From contig JAVKEP010000044.1 of NCBI GenBank assembly GCA_040221375.1, positions 62,001-126,000 on the forward strand: a stretch of 64,000 bases of DNA, in the 5' to 3' direction. The position numbers and the translations under genes are program-made. How positions within the stretch are numbered: the first letter of the stretch is position 1; every line of letters begins with the position of its first letter. Below are positions 45,226-55,375 of this stretch, piece by piece. The notes under the pieces are model-generated. The model saw only the letters and a program-made list of their open reading frames with translations. It ran no database searches and had not been told where the DNA came from. Origin of the DNA: SHAN690 sp040221375 (GTDB taxonomy: Bacteria; Bacteroidota; Bacteroidia; Flavobacteriales_G; Salibacteraceae).

Positions 45226-47202
45226 CTATCGGTCGAGCAATTGAGAAAGTGCGCTGAACTCTTCTCCGGTTTTTTCCCAGCGTTTCATAAACTCATCCAG
45301 GTGTCGTTGCAACTCAGCGTGTTGAAAGAAGATCTCTTGCCCCTCTTTAGCCGCAGATGGGTCGGCCATCTTCTCTTCGAGCTTCTGAATTTCTAGCTCT
45401 TGCTGCTCGATCTTTTGTTCCAAGGTCGAAAGCTGATTTTTCATTCTCTTCCACTCCTTTTCTTTCTCCCGGCGCTGTTGATTGCTCAAACCGTTTTGCG
45501 GTTTCGGCTTCGCTTCAGTCTCAAGCTTTTTTGGCTCAGCGGCCTTGGCCTTCGTCTTCGGTTTTGCCCCTTCAAATTCTCTGAAATTCTGAACTTGATA
45601 GTTGGAAAGGAAGTCGTCGATCGTGCCTAAATGCTCCTTCACTTTGCCGTCTTTGAACTCAAAGGTTCGGTCCGTCAAGCCTTGCAAAAATTCGCGGTCG
45701 TGACTCACCAAAATCAAGGTGCCTTTGTAATCTTGGAGCGCCTCTTTTAGCACTTCTTTCGCGCTGAGGTCCAGGTGATTAGTAGGCTCATCTAAAATCA
45801 ATAGATTAGATTGTTTCAAAAGAAGCTTCGCTAGGGCCAATCGGGATTTTTCACCCCCGGATAGTACCCGTACTTTTTTACCGTAGTCATCCGCGCCAAA
45901 CAAGAAGGCCCCGAGCAATCCCCTCACCCGGTGAATTTTCGCATCGTCGCCGGTAGCCTCGTGCTGAATGATCTCTTCGATGGTGGCATTTTGATCGAGC
46001 GTCTTCTCTTGAATTTGCGCATAGTACCCCACCTCGACGTTGTGTCCGAGCTTCAATTCGCCGATGCCATTCTCATCGCCCACGATGAGCTTTACCAACG
46101 TAGATTTTCCTTGACCATTTCTACCGACGAATGCTACACGCTCGCCTCGGAAGATGTCGAACGACGCGTCTGAAAACACCGTGTGATCACCATAGGTTTT
46201 GGATAGGTCCCGCGCCTTTAAAACCACGTCACCCGAGCGTGGTGCCGGAGGAAAATGAAAGCGGATCCGCGAATCATCGGTTTCGTCGATGTGCACACGG
46301 TCGAGTTTGTCGAGCTGCTTCATCTTACTCTGCGCCTGTTTGGCCTTGGTATTCTTGGCTTTAAAGCGTTCGATGAATCGTTCTTGCTGGGCAATGTATT
46401 TCTGCTGGTTGTCGTACGCAGCTTTCTGCTGGTCGATGCGCTCTTGGCGGAGCATGAAGAATTTCGAATAGCTTACCGAGTAATCATAGATCTTCCCTTT
46501 GATGATCTCAACCGTGCGATTGGTAATGTTGTCCAAGAACATCCTGTCGTGCGAAATCATCATGATGGCCCCGGCATACTCCTGAAAAAACTGCTCCAAC
46601 CAAAGGATGGAATCGATGTCGAGGTGGTTCGTAGGTTCGTCAAGGAGCAACAAATCAGGCTGCATCAGGATGAGCTTTGACAACTCCACCCGCATTTGCC
46701 AGCCGCCACTAAATTCAGACATCTTGCGTTGAAAATCGGAACGCAAGAATCCCAATCCAAGCAACACTTGCTCCGTCTTTTGTTCGGACTTTCCATCATC
46801 GATTAATTCTAATCGCATATGGATGTTACCCAGCTCATCGATGATTTTTTGGTAGGAATCGCTCTCGTAGTCGGTGCGCTCGGTCAATTCCTGTTGGATC
46901 TCGAGATCGCGTTTCTTCAGTTCATTGAGTTCCGAAAATGCCTTGAGTGTCTCGGTCCAAACCGTCTCCTTGCCCTCAAAATGCATTTCTTGCGGCAGGT
47001 AGCCGATGGTTCTCCCGTCAGGGATGACCACGTTGCCGCCATCGGGTTGTTGCCAGCCCAAGATGATCTTTAAGAGGGTACTCTTCCCAACGCCGTTCTT
47101 GCCGACCAGCCCAATGCGGTCGCGCTCGTTGATGACGAGGGATACCTCCTTAAACAGGTCGTTTCCACTGAACGAGACGGATATATTATTGATGCTGATC
47201 AT
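45226..47202 (-). CDS. ABC-F family ribosome-associated ATPase
   Basis: 658-residue protein with two ABC ATPase domains and no membrane segments. Domain 1: Walker A GKNGVGKST at 34-42, signature SGGWQMR, Walker B LLLLDEPTNHLD. A linker rich in Gln/Lys (the P-site tRNA interaction motif region) follows. Domain 2: Walker A GRNGQGKST, signature LSGGEKSR and LLILDEPTNHLD. A C-terminal coiled coil (about 570-655) resembles that of Uup/YdiF-type members. ABC-F proteins act on the ribosome, in translation or stress or antibiotic protection; which subgroup this belongs to needs phylogeny. An exact -7 box is at 47213-47220. Confidence 0.93.
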   Translation of the reverse strand: MISINNISVSFSGNDLFKEVSLVINERDRIGLVGKNGVGKSTLLKIILGWQQPDGGNVVIPDGRTIGYLPQEMHFEGKETVWTETLKAFSELNELKKRDLEIQQELTERTDYESDSYQKIIDELGNIHMRLELIDDGKSEQKTEQVLLGLGFLRSDFQRKMSEFSGGWQMRVELSKLILMQPDLLLLDEPTNHLDIDSILWLEQFFQEYAGAIMMISHDRMFLDNITNRTVEIIKGKIYDYSVSYSKFFMLRQERIDQQKAAYDNQQKYIAQQERFIERFKAKNTKAKQAQSKMKQLDKLDRVHIDETDDSRIRFHFPPAPRSGDVVLKARDLSKTYGDHTVFSDASFDIFRGERVAFVGRNGQGKSTLVKLIVGDENGIGELKLGHNVEVGYYAQIQEKTLDQNATIEEIIQHEATGDDAKIHRVRGLLGAFLFGADDYGKKVRVLSGGEKSRLALAKLLLKQSNLLILDEPTNHLDLSAKEVLKEALQDYKGTLILVSHDREFLQGLTDRTFEFKDGKVKEHLGTIDDFLSNYQVQNFREFEGAKPKTKAKAAEPKKLETEAKPKPQNGLSNQQRREKEKEWKRMKNQLSTLEQKIEQQELEIQKLEEKMADPSAAKEGQEIFFQHAELQRHLDEFMKRWEKTGEEFSALSQLLDR

Positions 47203-47212
47203 TTCGGGCGTG

Positions 47213-47220
47213 CAAAGGTA
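47213..47220 (-). promoter_or_regulatory. Bacteroidota -7 promoter element (TACCTTTG on minus strand)
   Basis: Exact TAnnTTTG, 10 bp before the ABC-F start codon. It implies a very short leader. It is the same octamer as that of the E1 gene. Confidence 0.55.
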
Positions 47221-47338
47221 GAAGCTTAAATCACCTGTAGCGGGTTGATCTTACTCTTTCTGCATTCAACGCAGCAAACGGTCACCAACGGGTATGGAGA
47301 CAGCTTTAATTCAAGCGAATCTTACGACTTGCAGGATT

Positions 47339-49237
47339 TTATTGCTTCACGAACTTTTCGGTGAAGTGAATGCCTTCAACGCTTTTCACTTGTACTACGT
47401 AAGTACCGGCTGCAAGAGAGGCCACGTCAAAACCAAGTCGGTTGGCTCCTGATTGGATTCGGCCCTTTCCGAGGGCTGCAACATACCGTCCTTGGAGGTC
47501 ACGGATTTCGATCGAAGCTTCTACCGTTGCGTCCAAGTGGAATTGAAACTGCACCCATTCCATAGTCGGATTGGGATAAATCACCATTTTTTCTCTTGGT
47601 GAATCTTCTTCAATGGCGGTAGGTCCGTGCTTTGGGCTGTGGATCTGACTGATGTAAATTCCTGGACGCTCATTTCCGTGGCCCCAATAGCCTGCTGCCC
47701 ATACTTCGGCGGTTTCGTTGAACTTGCGCTGCAAACCGGTATAATCTCCCCATCGCTCATCCGCCCAAGGTAGTCCGTCCACGTACGTTTCGCCCTTGGC
47801 AATGGTTTGTACCGGACCATATCCTCCGTCGTGATCAATGTAAATCGCAGAATTTCCAGGATGAATGCCTTCTCCGGTATGGTTGGCAAAAATCACGATG
47901 TCGCGATCAGTTGACGTGACTCCGATGAAATCGACGTTAGGAAAACCCAGTTCTTTTTCGTCATCCTCGATGATGCTGCCAGTTACATGCGGCGCGTCCA
48001 AGTCATCGATGATTCCATGGTAAATGGTGGCTTGCCCAGTGTTGAAATTGATCGTGTTGCCTGAAAAATGGACTTCCTTGCCCATCCGTACTGCACCGAG
48101 TATCCGAGCGTCGTTCGTCCAAAATTCTTGGTTACCTCCCGATTGTTTGGCATACGGAGGATGGCCGTATCCGAGTCCGCCCGCGGCCATTTTGATGTCC
48201 ACCGCGTTGCTCGTATTGTCCGCATCTCCCTCTACCCGAACCACGAAAAAAGTGTCGTTGGATTCCACAAACGGACGATTGGCGATGAGGTACATGGAAT
48301 CCCCTTGCGGTCCCATGTGGGTTTTCACTGGGTGCAAATAGCGGATGTTCTTTCCTTCGAAGGTAAAGCCTGTCCAGAGCTTCGTGGTCACCGAATCGGC
48401 TCCGGCGTAAGCCTCTTCGAGGTCCATTTGCCATAGAACGGTTTCCGCAAAGCCTTCCACCCATCCCGAATCGGGATAGAGTTGGTTCAAGGTCAAATAG
48501 AAGCTGTTCTCATTGATCGCGATTTGTGGATAATCGCTCCACGTCTCATAGTTCAGCGGATTACCCGAGAGTCGGTAAGCGTGCCAAAGGTCCTTCGGGT
48601 CGGTGGTAGTGGAAAAACAAACGATGGTGCCGCTATTATGCGGTTCCCTGCCGGTCATGAAGAGCATGATAAACCGCTGATTGATCGGGTCGAAGAGCAG
48701 TTTTGGGTCGAAAGGAAAGGAGAGGTCGAAAACGGTATCGTTGTAGATGTTTAAGAACTGGTAAAAGCTTGGGTGCATGTTTGGATAGGCAAACAAGTAC
48801 GTATCGGCAACGATATCGTAAGCCCACAGCTGGGTGTTCCACGAGGTAATCAACTTGCCGTCGTCTGAAATGGCTAGGGTATTGTCGTTCGGGGTTCCTC
48901 CATTCATCGGCACCTGGTTCAAAAAGAAATCTGCTGGGAAACTTTGCCCTACCGTTAGCGTATCGGATGACCGTCCGTCTCGTTCAACGCTCGTCACCTC
49001 TTTTCTCGGATACAACTCATTCATCCTGCGTTTCAACGCACGCATCTCTTCTCGGTCGAGGTCGCCACCGGGCAGCGGCGGTTCGATGTTTTTCAACTCA
49101 ACGCTAAAATCCTCCGTGAAATTTCTCGGATCTACGGTCCAATGATCCGTCACTTTGATGTTTTTCACCGTTACGTTTCCTTGTTGCGCTAGACCGATCA
49201 ACGGCAGCAGAGAAAGTAGGAGTATCAATCGTTTCAT
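47339..49237 (-). CDS. T9SS type A secreted protein, function unknown
   Basis: 632-residue exported protein with a signal peptide (MKRLILLLSLLPLIGLAQQ). A central part of about 420 residues has features of a beta-propeller (TPNDNTLAISDDGKLITSWN; FDPKLLFDPINQRFIMLF; WSDYPQIAINENSFYLTLNQ; GDYTGLQRKF). A C-terminal T9SS type A domain starts near MVIYPNPTMEWVQF (about 553). No catalytic motif is recognised. It lies 19 bp behind the Nramp-related gene on the same strand, so the transaldolase-like, transporter and this gene may share a transcript. Confidence 0.83.
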   Translation of the reverse strand: MKRLILLLSLLPLIGLAQQGNVTVKNIKVTDHWTVDPRNFTEDFSVELKNIEPPLPGGDLDREEMRALKRRMNELYPRKEVTSVERDGRSSDTLTVGQSFPADFFLNQVPMNGGTPNDNTLAISDDGKLITSWNTQLWAYDIVADTYLFAYPNMHPSFYQFLNIYNDTVFDLSFPFDPKLLFDPINQRFIMLFMTGREPHNSGTIVCFSTTTDPKDLWHAYRLSGNPLNYETWSDYPQIAINENSFYLTLNQLYPDSGWVEGFAETVLWQMDLEEAYAGADSVTTKLWTGFTFEGKNIRYLHPVKTHMGPQGDSMYLIANRPFVESNDTFFVVRVEGDADNTSNAVDIKMAAGGLGYGHPPYAKQSGGNQEFWTNDARILGAVRMGKEVHFSGNTINFNTGQATIYHGIIDDLDAPHVTGSIIEDDEKELGFPNVDFIGVTSTDRDIVIFANHTGEGIHPGNSAIYIDHDGGYGPVQTIAKGETYVDGLPWADERWGDYTGLQRKFNETAEVWAAGYWGHGNERPGIYISQIHSPKHGPTAIEEDSPREKMVIYPNPTMEWVQFQFHLDATVEASIEIRDLQGRYVAALGKGRIQSGANRLGFDVASLAAGTYVVQVKSVEGIHFTEKFVKQ

Positions 49238-49256
49238 AATGTTGTCTTTACGTCCA

Positions 49257-50498
49257 TCAGTAGATCAAAAACCAAATGCTGAACAAGGTAAGCAAGGTGA
49301 TGGATACGATATTAAAGCCTTTCATCCAAATGGAGGGCAGGGCATCTGCAGGAATATCTGGATGGTACATGGCCTTGAAATTCAAGAACGCAAACACCGG
49401 GGCAATCACAAATGACAAGGTGGTAGCCAAATCGACCATGGCACGCATATCTCTGAAATAAAAAAGCAAAATGACCGAGGTCCCTACGGCAGTAAAAATC
49501 AGCCAAAACCAATACAATCCGTCGTGAAATTTTCGGTCTTCGAAGCGCTCCATCAGGAGCTTAGTCGACCTCCTCAGCGTACGAGGAAAAGCATCCAAGC
49601 ACGTAAGTAGCGTGCTGAACATGGTCGTGAATGCCGCCAAAGCGATGAACGGATAAGCCCACTGGCCCAAATTGGCCGTGTACATGCTGATGAGCTGTTC
49701 GGCGAAGTCGACGCTCCCCGTGGCGGGCGAAGCGGGCGTTCCATACATGATGATCGCACCCAATGAAAGAAAGCAACACGCCAAGAAGGTGGTGCCCCAA
49801 TAGCCGACCTTGAAATCAACCAAGGCTTGTTTGAGTGGAATGCGCCTGCCTTGTTCTTTGTTCTTCGAAACCGACCATACCGAATGCCAAATTGAAATGT
49901 CGATCGGTGCCGGCATCCAACCAATAAGCGCTACCAGGAACAAGACGTCACCCCGACTTGCGAAATCGAAGATGCGCATGTACTCTTCGGAGCGCACGGT
50001 GGGTTCGATCCACGAAAAGGAAAGCGCGAGGACGGTAGAAAGGGTGAGCACGACGATGATGAATTTCATCACCCGATCCAAGGTAGAGTAATGCCCCCAG
50101 CCGAGGATGAACACAGACAGCGTCAATAAAAATATGGCGATGAAGGGTGCTTCCACTTCTATCCCTGTCAGTTGGGCAAACAATCCGGCAGAAACGATGG
50201 AAATCGCTGCCATGACGATGAACACCATCAAGATACTGATGGCGACATACATCCAAACCGCCCAATTTCCGATGCGCTGATACCCGTCGAGCAAGGACTT
50301 TCCCGTAGCTGCAGCATAGCGTGGACCCGATTCGAAAATGGGGTACTTGATGATGTTTACCAAGATCACCACGGCGATGAGTTGCAAGCCAAATTCTGCT
50401 CCGGCACGTGTGCTTTGAACCAAGTGCGACACGCCCACAGCCGCTCCAGCGTAGAGCAACCCTGGTCCAAACTGAGCCATTCGATCACCCAGCATCAT
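49257..50498 (-). CDS. Nramp-related membrane transporter
   Basis: 413-residue protein with about eleven membrane helices of the Nramp/APC (LeuT-fold) type, starting QFGPGLLYAGAAVG. The two metal-binding spots of classical Nramp transporters are changed: at the DPGN position of TM1 it reads GVSH, and at the MPH position of TM6 it reads MPA (ALIGWMPAPIDIS). It thus belongs to the group of Nramp-related carriers whose substrate may not be Mn2+ or Fe2+. It is 6 bp downstream of the transaldolase-like gene, suggesting an operon. Confidence 0.8.
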   Translation of the reverse strand: MMLGDRMAQFGPGLLYAGAAVGVSHLVQSTRAGAEFGLQLIAVVILVNIIKYPIFESGPRYAAATGKSLLDGYQRIGNWAVWMYVAISILMVFIVMAAISIVSAGLFAQLTGIEVEAPFIAIFLLTLSVFILGWGHYSTLDRVMKFIIVVLTLSTVLALSFSWIEPTVRSEEYMRIFDFASRGDVLFLVALIGWMPAPIDISIWHSVWSVSKNKEQGRRIPLKQALVDFKVGYWGTTFLACCFLSLGAIIMYGTPASPATGSVDFAEQLISMYTANLGQWAYPFIALAAFTTMFSTLLTCLDAFPRTLRRSTKLLMERFEDRKFHDGLYWFWLIFTAVGTSVILLFYFRDMRAMVDLATTLSFVIAPVFAFLNFKAMYHPDIPADALPSIWMKGFNIVSITLLTLFSIWFLIY

Positions 50499-50504
50499 CT
50501 GATC

Positions 50505-51161
50505 CTAGGCGTTGCCCTTTTCATAGTCGGCCAAAAACTTGGCGAGGCCGGCGTCGGTCAGTGGATGGTTGAGTAGTTGTAGGATGGGCTTCAACGGACA
50601 AGTAGCCACGTCGGCGCCTATTTTCGCGCATTCAATGATGTGGATTGGATGGCGAATCGACGCCGCCAATATTTCGGTTGTGAAGCCGTAGTTGTCATAA
50701 ATGATCCTGATTTCTTCAATCAAATTGAGTCCGTCGCTGCTGATGTCGTCCAATCTCCCTAAAAATGGAGATACGTACGAGGCACCTGCCTTAGCGGCCA
50801 AGAGTGCCTGTCCAGCCGAAAAGATCAACGTACAATTGGTTCGAATTCCCTTGTCGCTGAAGTACTTGAGTGCCTTCACTCCCTCCTTGATCATCGGAAC
50901 CTTCACTACAATGTTTTTGTGAAGCTTGGCTAAGGCCTCGCCTTCACGGACGATTCCTTCGAAATCGGTTGAGATCACCTCGGCGCTCACGTCGCCATCT
51001 ACAATTTCGCAGATCTTCACGTAGTGCTGTGTGATGTTTGCGGCACCAGTTATGCCTTCCTTGGCCATCAAGCTCGGGTTGGTGGTGACGCCGTCCAGCA
51101 CGCCCAGGTCGTTTGCCTCTCTGATTTCGTCGAGGTTAGCTGTATCGATAAAGAATTTCAT
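50505..51161 (-). CDS. transaldolase-like / fructose-6-phosphate aldolase family protein
   Basis: 218-residue small class-I aldolase of the transaldolase subfamily. The start MKFFIDTANLDEIREA, the TTNPSL box, and the Schiff-base Lys87 in VVKVPM all match; GASYVSPFLGRLDD and ATCPLKPI follow. Small members act either as transaldolase (MipB/TalC) or as fructose-6-phosphate aldolase; one active-site residue decides, and the TPFVGR-like segment cannot be settled by eye. It heads a likely operon with the Nramp-related gene. Confidence 0.93.
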   Translation of the reverse strand: MKFFIDTANLDEIREANDLGVLDGVTTNPSLMAKEGITGAANITQHYVKICEIVDGDVSAEVISTDFEGIVREGEALAKLHKNIVVKVPMIKEGVKALKYFSDKGIRTNCTLIFSAGQALLAAKAGASYVSPFLGRLDDISSDGLNLIEEIRIIYDNYGFTTEILAASIRHPIHIIECAKIGADVATCPLKPILQLLNHPLTDAGLAKFLADYEKGNA

Positions 51162-51318
51162 AGGTTCAGATTAGTGTTTCAAAGAAAGGGAAATTCAAGC
51201 GTCGGAAAAACCTGTTATCATGCAGCCGCTTCGAATATATCTAGTTGGGCCTGAAGCCCATTTGGCTATGCAAAATCCGTGAACCTCTCATTCTCCTCTC
51301 TCTGCTTACATTCGCCGC

Positions 51319-53490
51319 ATGAAATTGGCCTGCTCAATAGCGGCAGCGGTCATCTGCCTTACGGCTTGTCAACCGCAAGAAAAAAAGAGAACGGAAATGA
51401 ACACCCTCCCCATCGCACGAAAAACAGCGTTCGAGATCACCACACATGGCGATACGCGCATCGATCACTACCATTGGATGCGCGACATGGAGCGAAAGGA
51501 TCCTGAGATCCTGGCCCATTTGGAAGCTGAGAATGCGTATACCAAAGCCACCATGGCTCCGACGGATGACATGCAAGAAGCACTGTATGATGAGCTCAAG
51601 GGTCGGGTGAAACAGGACGACAGTTCCGTTCCTTATTTCTACGACGGCTTCTATTATTACACGCGCTTTGAAACCGGCAAGGAATATCCCATCCACTGCC
51701 GTAAAGAAGGGTCATTGGAAGGAAAAGAAGCCATCCTCCTCGATGTGAATGAGCTGGCTGAAGGAGAGTCCTACTACCAGGTGGTAGGCAATTCAATCAG
51801 CACAAACAACCAGCTCATGGCTTTTGGCGAAGACACCCTGAGCCGACGTATCTATACCCTCCGATTCAAAGACTTGGGAACAGGTGAATTTTTAGAAGAC
51901 CGCATTGAAGGAACAACCGGCGGCTGCACGTGGGCCAATGACAACAAGACCGTTTTCTACGCCAAGAAAGACCCAGTTACCTTGCGCTCGTATAAGGTTT
52001 TCAAGCATGTACTCGGCACGCCTTCCGCTTCCGACGAGGAAGTCTACCACGAAACGGACGAAACGTTCAACGTGGGTGTGGGAAAATTCAAATCAAAGCG
52101 ATTCATCTACATCCACAGCAGCGCCACCGTTTCGGACGAATACCGTTTTTTGGACGCAGACAAACCAGAAGGAGCGTGGCAAATGCTCCAAGAACGTCAG
52201 CGTGACCTCGAATACGGTGTTTCGCATTTCGACGGACATTTTTACATCCTTACCAACAAGGACGGGGCGACCAACTTCAAACTCATGAAGGCCTCGGAAC
52301 AATCGCCTGGCAAAGAGCATTGGACGGAAGTCATTTCGCACCGAACCGACGTGCTTCTCGATGATTTCGATGTGTTTAACGACTTCCTCGTGCTGACGGA
52401 GAAGGCCAATGCGGAAAGTTCGCTGCGGATCATGTCTTGGGACGGATCTTCTGACCATTACATCGCGTTTGACGAAGAGGCGTATACGGTCTACAGCGGA
52501 GTAAATCCACAATTCAACACCTCTAAACTTCGATTTGGGTACACCAGCATGACAACACCTGGGTCGGTCTTTGAGTACGACATGAACGACCGGTCGCGCA
52601 ACTTGCTCAAGCAACAAGAGGTGCTTGGTGGATTCGATAAAGGAGACTACGTAGCAAAACGCGTGTGGGTAACGGCTAGAGACGGCGCCAAGGTACCCAT
52701 GTCTATGGTCATGCACAAGGACACCAAACCCAGTGCCGACACCCCTCTTCTATTGTACGGATACGGATCTTATGGCATCACCATCGAACCCTCGTTCAGC
52801 CCTTCTCGTTTGAGTTTACTCAACCGCGGCTTCATCTTTTGCATTGCGCACATTCGTGGAAGCCAAATGTTGGGAAGACAGTGGTACGAAGACGGCAAGA
52901 TGCTCAAGAAGATGAACACCTTCAACGATTTTATCGACTGCGGTCGCTATTTGTCAGAAGAGGGATTCACCTCACCAAAACACCTCTACGCGATGGGCGG
53001 AAGCGCAGGAGGATTGCTGATGGGGGCAGTAATGAACATGGCGCCAGAACTTTGGAACGGAATCATCGCCGCAGTGCCTTTCGTTGATGTTGTGACGACT
53101 ATGCTCGACGAAAGCATTCCTCTCACAACAGGCGAATTTGATGAGTGGGGAAACCCAAAAGACGAGGCGTATTACCACTACATAAAGTCCTATTCGCCAT
53201 ATGACAACATCGAAGCCAAGGATTACCCGAATGTGCTGGTTACTACCGGACTGCACGACTCACAGGTGCAGTATTGGGAACCGATGAAGTGGGTAGCAAA
53301 GCTGCGTGATATGAAGACCGACGACAATCGATTGCTCTTCCATGTCAATATGGAATTCGGCCACGGCGGAGCCAGTGGAAGGTTTGAAGTGTACAAGGAA
53401 ATCGCCTTGGAATACGCTTTCTTACTGGAATTGGAAGGCAGGATAGAAAATAAGGGCGTTGCCTCAGCAGCGAAGGGGAAAAGCTCCTAG
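51319..53490 (+). CDS. oligopeptidase B-like S9 serine peptidase, lipoprotein
   Basis: 723-residue S9A peptidase. The N-terminal signal has a lipobox (CLTAC, Cys17), so it is probably a periplasmic lipoprotein, unlike the cytoplasmic E. coli PtrB. A seven-blade propeller (about 35-440) is followed by the alpha/beta-hydrolase domain with the catalytic triad Ser562 in GGSAGG, Asp647 in TGLHDSQ and His682 in EFGHGG. It cleaves oligopeptides after basic residues in known relatives. A TACATTCG near-match to the -7 box lies five bases before the ATG, which would make a leaderless mRNA; uncertain. Confidence 0.93.
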   Translation: MKLACSIAAAVICLTACQPQEKKRTEMNTLPIARKTAFEITTHGDTRIDHYHWMRDMERKDPEILAHLEAENAYTKATMAPTDDMQEALYDELKGRVKQDDSSVPYFYDGFYYYTRFETGKEYPIHCRKEGSLEGKEAILLDVNELAEGESYYQVVGNSISTNNQLMAFGEDTLSRRIYTLRFKDLGTGEFLEDRIEGTTGGCTWANDNKTVFYAKKDPVTLRSYKVFKHVLGTPSASDEEVYHETDETFNVGVGKFKSKRFIYIHSSATVSDEYRFLDADKPEGAWQMLQERQRDLEYGVSHFDGHFYILTNKDGATNFKLMKASEQSPGKEHWTEVISHRTDVLLDDFDVFNDFLVLTEKANAESSLRIMSWDGSSDHYIAFDEEAYTVYSGVNPQFNTSKLRFGYTSMTTPGSVFEYDMNDRSRNLLKQQEVLGGFDKGDYVAKRVWVTARDGAKVPMSMVMHKDTKPSADTPLLLYGYGSYGITIEPSFSPSRLSLLNRGFIFCIAHIRGSQMLGRQWYEDGKMLKKMNTFNDFIDCGRYLSEEGFTSPKHLYAMGGSAGGLLMGAVMNMAPELWNGIIAAVPFVDVVTTMLDESIPLTTGEFDEWGNPKDEAYYHYIKSYSPYDNIEAKDYPNVLVTTGLHDSQVQYWEPMKWVAKLRDMKTDDNRLLFHVNMEFGHGGASGRFEVYKEIALEYAFLLELEGRIENKGVASAAKGKSS

Positions 53491-53532
53491 GCACACGCCC
53501 ATCTCAACCTACTCATCCTACGTCTAGTGCGA

Positions 53533-55269
53533 TCATTGTTTTATTAAGCGAATCTGATCTGTCGTATCTTCTTGCATTACTTGCACCACGAACACACCGG
53601 ATGGCAACGCTGAAAGATCTATTACTGCCCTTCCTGCACTCAGCTTTCCCGAAGCGACCGTTGCACCTTTCATGTCGATGATGAGGTAGCTCGCTTGGGT
53701 AGCAAGGCCTGTTACGGTCGCAAATGCACCGGCAGGATTTGGGTACAACGCGAGCTGACTGGATGCCGCATCTTCCACTCCCACTGTGAGTCCCGGATCG
53801 AATGGACCACACTCCGTAATCTGTGTATCAAACAGCTCTTGGATATGATCCGAAGCTGCCTTCATCTTTGTCACAGCACCCAGCCGATCGTACGGTTTTT
53901 GTGCAAATACATACGCAATGGTGAAATCCACCTCTTCGCCTGCCGAGAGATCAAAAGGCCCCATACTTCCTACTCCCCTTCTGTCTCCTGGAGTATTACC
54001 TGCAGCAGCCTCTGTCCAAATAGGTCCACCGCTTGGTACCGTACCATAGGTGTTGTAATGCACGCTATCGCCTGAATCGGCAAACATGCACCTAGCTCGA
54101 ATTACGGTGCTATCATTCGGATCGTAGCCCGTTCCGCCATAGGTGATAGGGGTTCCATCTTTCCAATATCCGTTCATGAATCTATCGTATTCAGTAGCAT
54201 TGCTCGGATCACCTGTTGGACCGGCTGAATTATTATGCATCGTAAAATGAGCTAACCCCAATCGCTCGTTATCAATGATTCCATCGTCCATTCCAAAGCC
54301 GTAGTAGTTCCCAAGGGTGTCGACAGAAGGCTGATTATCTAGATCATCATCATCCATTTGAATCCCGCTCAATATCCGGACTCCTTGTGCAGGTAGGTTA
54401 AAGTGATATCCTGTCTTGCCGTTCGCATCTTGGTCTTCGTCGTCGCCGTTGTACACATAGAACAAATTGCGCGTCACATCTGAAGCGATGTAATCATCCT
54501 GGGCATTACCCAAATCAAAGTCGTTCCATAAACCCACTGCGCAATCGAAGTAATCCATGTCAGATCGATTGGTGATGTGGTATTCCATGAAAAGGGTGTT
54601 GTGCAATGCTTCGTCTTCAGGGCAATTGAAACCATAGGCCATTCCCCAGATTTCTACGCCCAATTGTTGGCCACCTGATTCGGTGTGTAATAGTCCATCA
54701 TCGTTAAAGAGAAAGAGGACGGTTTGGTCGCCTTTGAAGGCCGGGTAGTCAAAATCATTGACCGGATCGTAATTGCCATCGCCGTTCATGTCGACAAAGG
54801 GAACCAAGTTGGAAGCCTGTCCCAAGCTCGCATCGCCGTGGGCTGGCCAGTCCAATACGGATTGAGGCACAGGATTAGAAAAGGGGTTGTCCAGCCAATC
54901 TTCCACCTCTTGCTTGTTGATCACCCAAACGCGATCCCATGGCGAAGTCGTTGTGAAATGATAGTCGTCGGTGGAACTGTAGGGTCCAGGCAGGTAATCT
55001 TTGCCCGATTGGCGGAACCGCTCTGCCGCCAAGTGCAATAGTCCAGTTGAATCCACGCCACCTATCCAAAGGGTTGAAGTAAAAATGCTGGTGGTACCGC
55101 TATCTTTCGGTATAAAATAATGGTTATCGCTGTAGTCCCAAAAGTGATTGGCAACCGGAGATATGATTGCTTCAATGTTGTTGGCGTCAAAGTAGTCCCA
55201 ACCTGTTTGCGGGAACGCTGCGCTGCCAATTGCAAGGGAAATGGATGCAGTAAGTAGGATTCGAATCAT
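53533..55269 (-). CDS. T9SS type A secreted protein with EF-hand-like motif
   Basis: 578-residue exported protein with a signal peptide (ends near SAAFPQ), a long body of unknown fold, and a T9SS type A domain from about 505 (LALYPNPAGAF). Segment DMNGDGNYDPVNDFD resembles a calcium-binding loop, with another acidic stretch at NGDDEDQDANGK. Large Bacteroidota surface proteins of this family usually contain this body without known enzymatic activity. It is convergent with the oligopeptidase gene (42-bp gap, no terminator visible). Confidence 0.82.
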   Translation of the reverse strand: MIRILLTASISLAIGSAAFPQTGWDYFDANNIEAIISPVANHFWDYSDNHYFIPKDSGTTSIFTSTLWIGGVDSTGLLHLAAERFRQSGKDYLPGPYSSTDDYHFTTTSPWDRVWVINKQEVEDWLDNPFSNPVPQSVLDWPAHGDASLGQASNLVPFVDMNGDGNYDPVNDFDYPAFKGDQTVLFLFNDDGLLHTESGGQQLGVEIWGMAYGFNCPEDEALHNTLFMEYHITNRSDMDYFDCAVGLWNDFDLGNAQDDYIASDVTRNLFYVYNGDDEDQDANGKTGYHFNLPAQGVRILSGIQMDDDDLDNQPSVDTLGNYYGFGMDDGIIDNERLGLAHFTMHNNSAGPTGDPSNATEYDRFMNGYWKDGTPITYGGTGYDPNDSTVIRARCMFADSGDSVHYNTYGTVPSGGPIWTEAAAGNTPGDRRGVGSMGPFDLSAGEEVDFTIAYVFAQKPYDRLGAVTKMKAASDHIQELFDTQITECGPFDPGLTVGVEDAASSQLALYPNPAGAFATVTGLATQASYLIIDMKGATVASGKLSAGRAVIDLSALPSGVFVVQVMQEDTTDQIRLIKQ

Positions 55270-55375
55270 GGTGTAGTGGTTTTTAGATAGACCTAACCTA
55301 CCATTTTACCATGCATCGTGCAGCCCACTGTGAGAATACGGAAGGCTTGATGTAGAATTGGGATGAATGGGGGGG

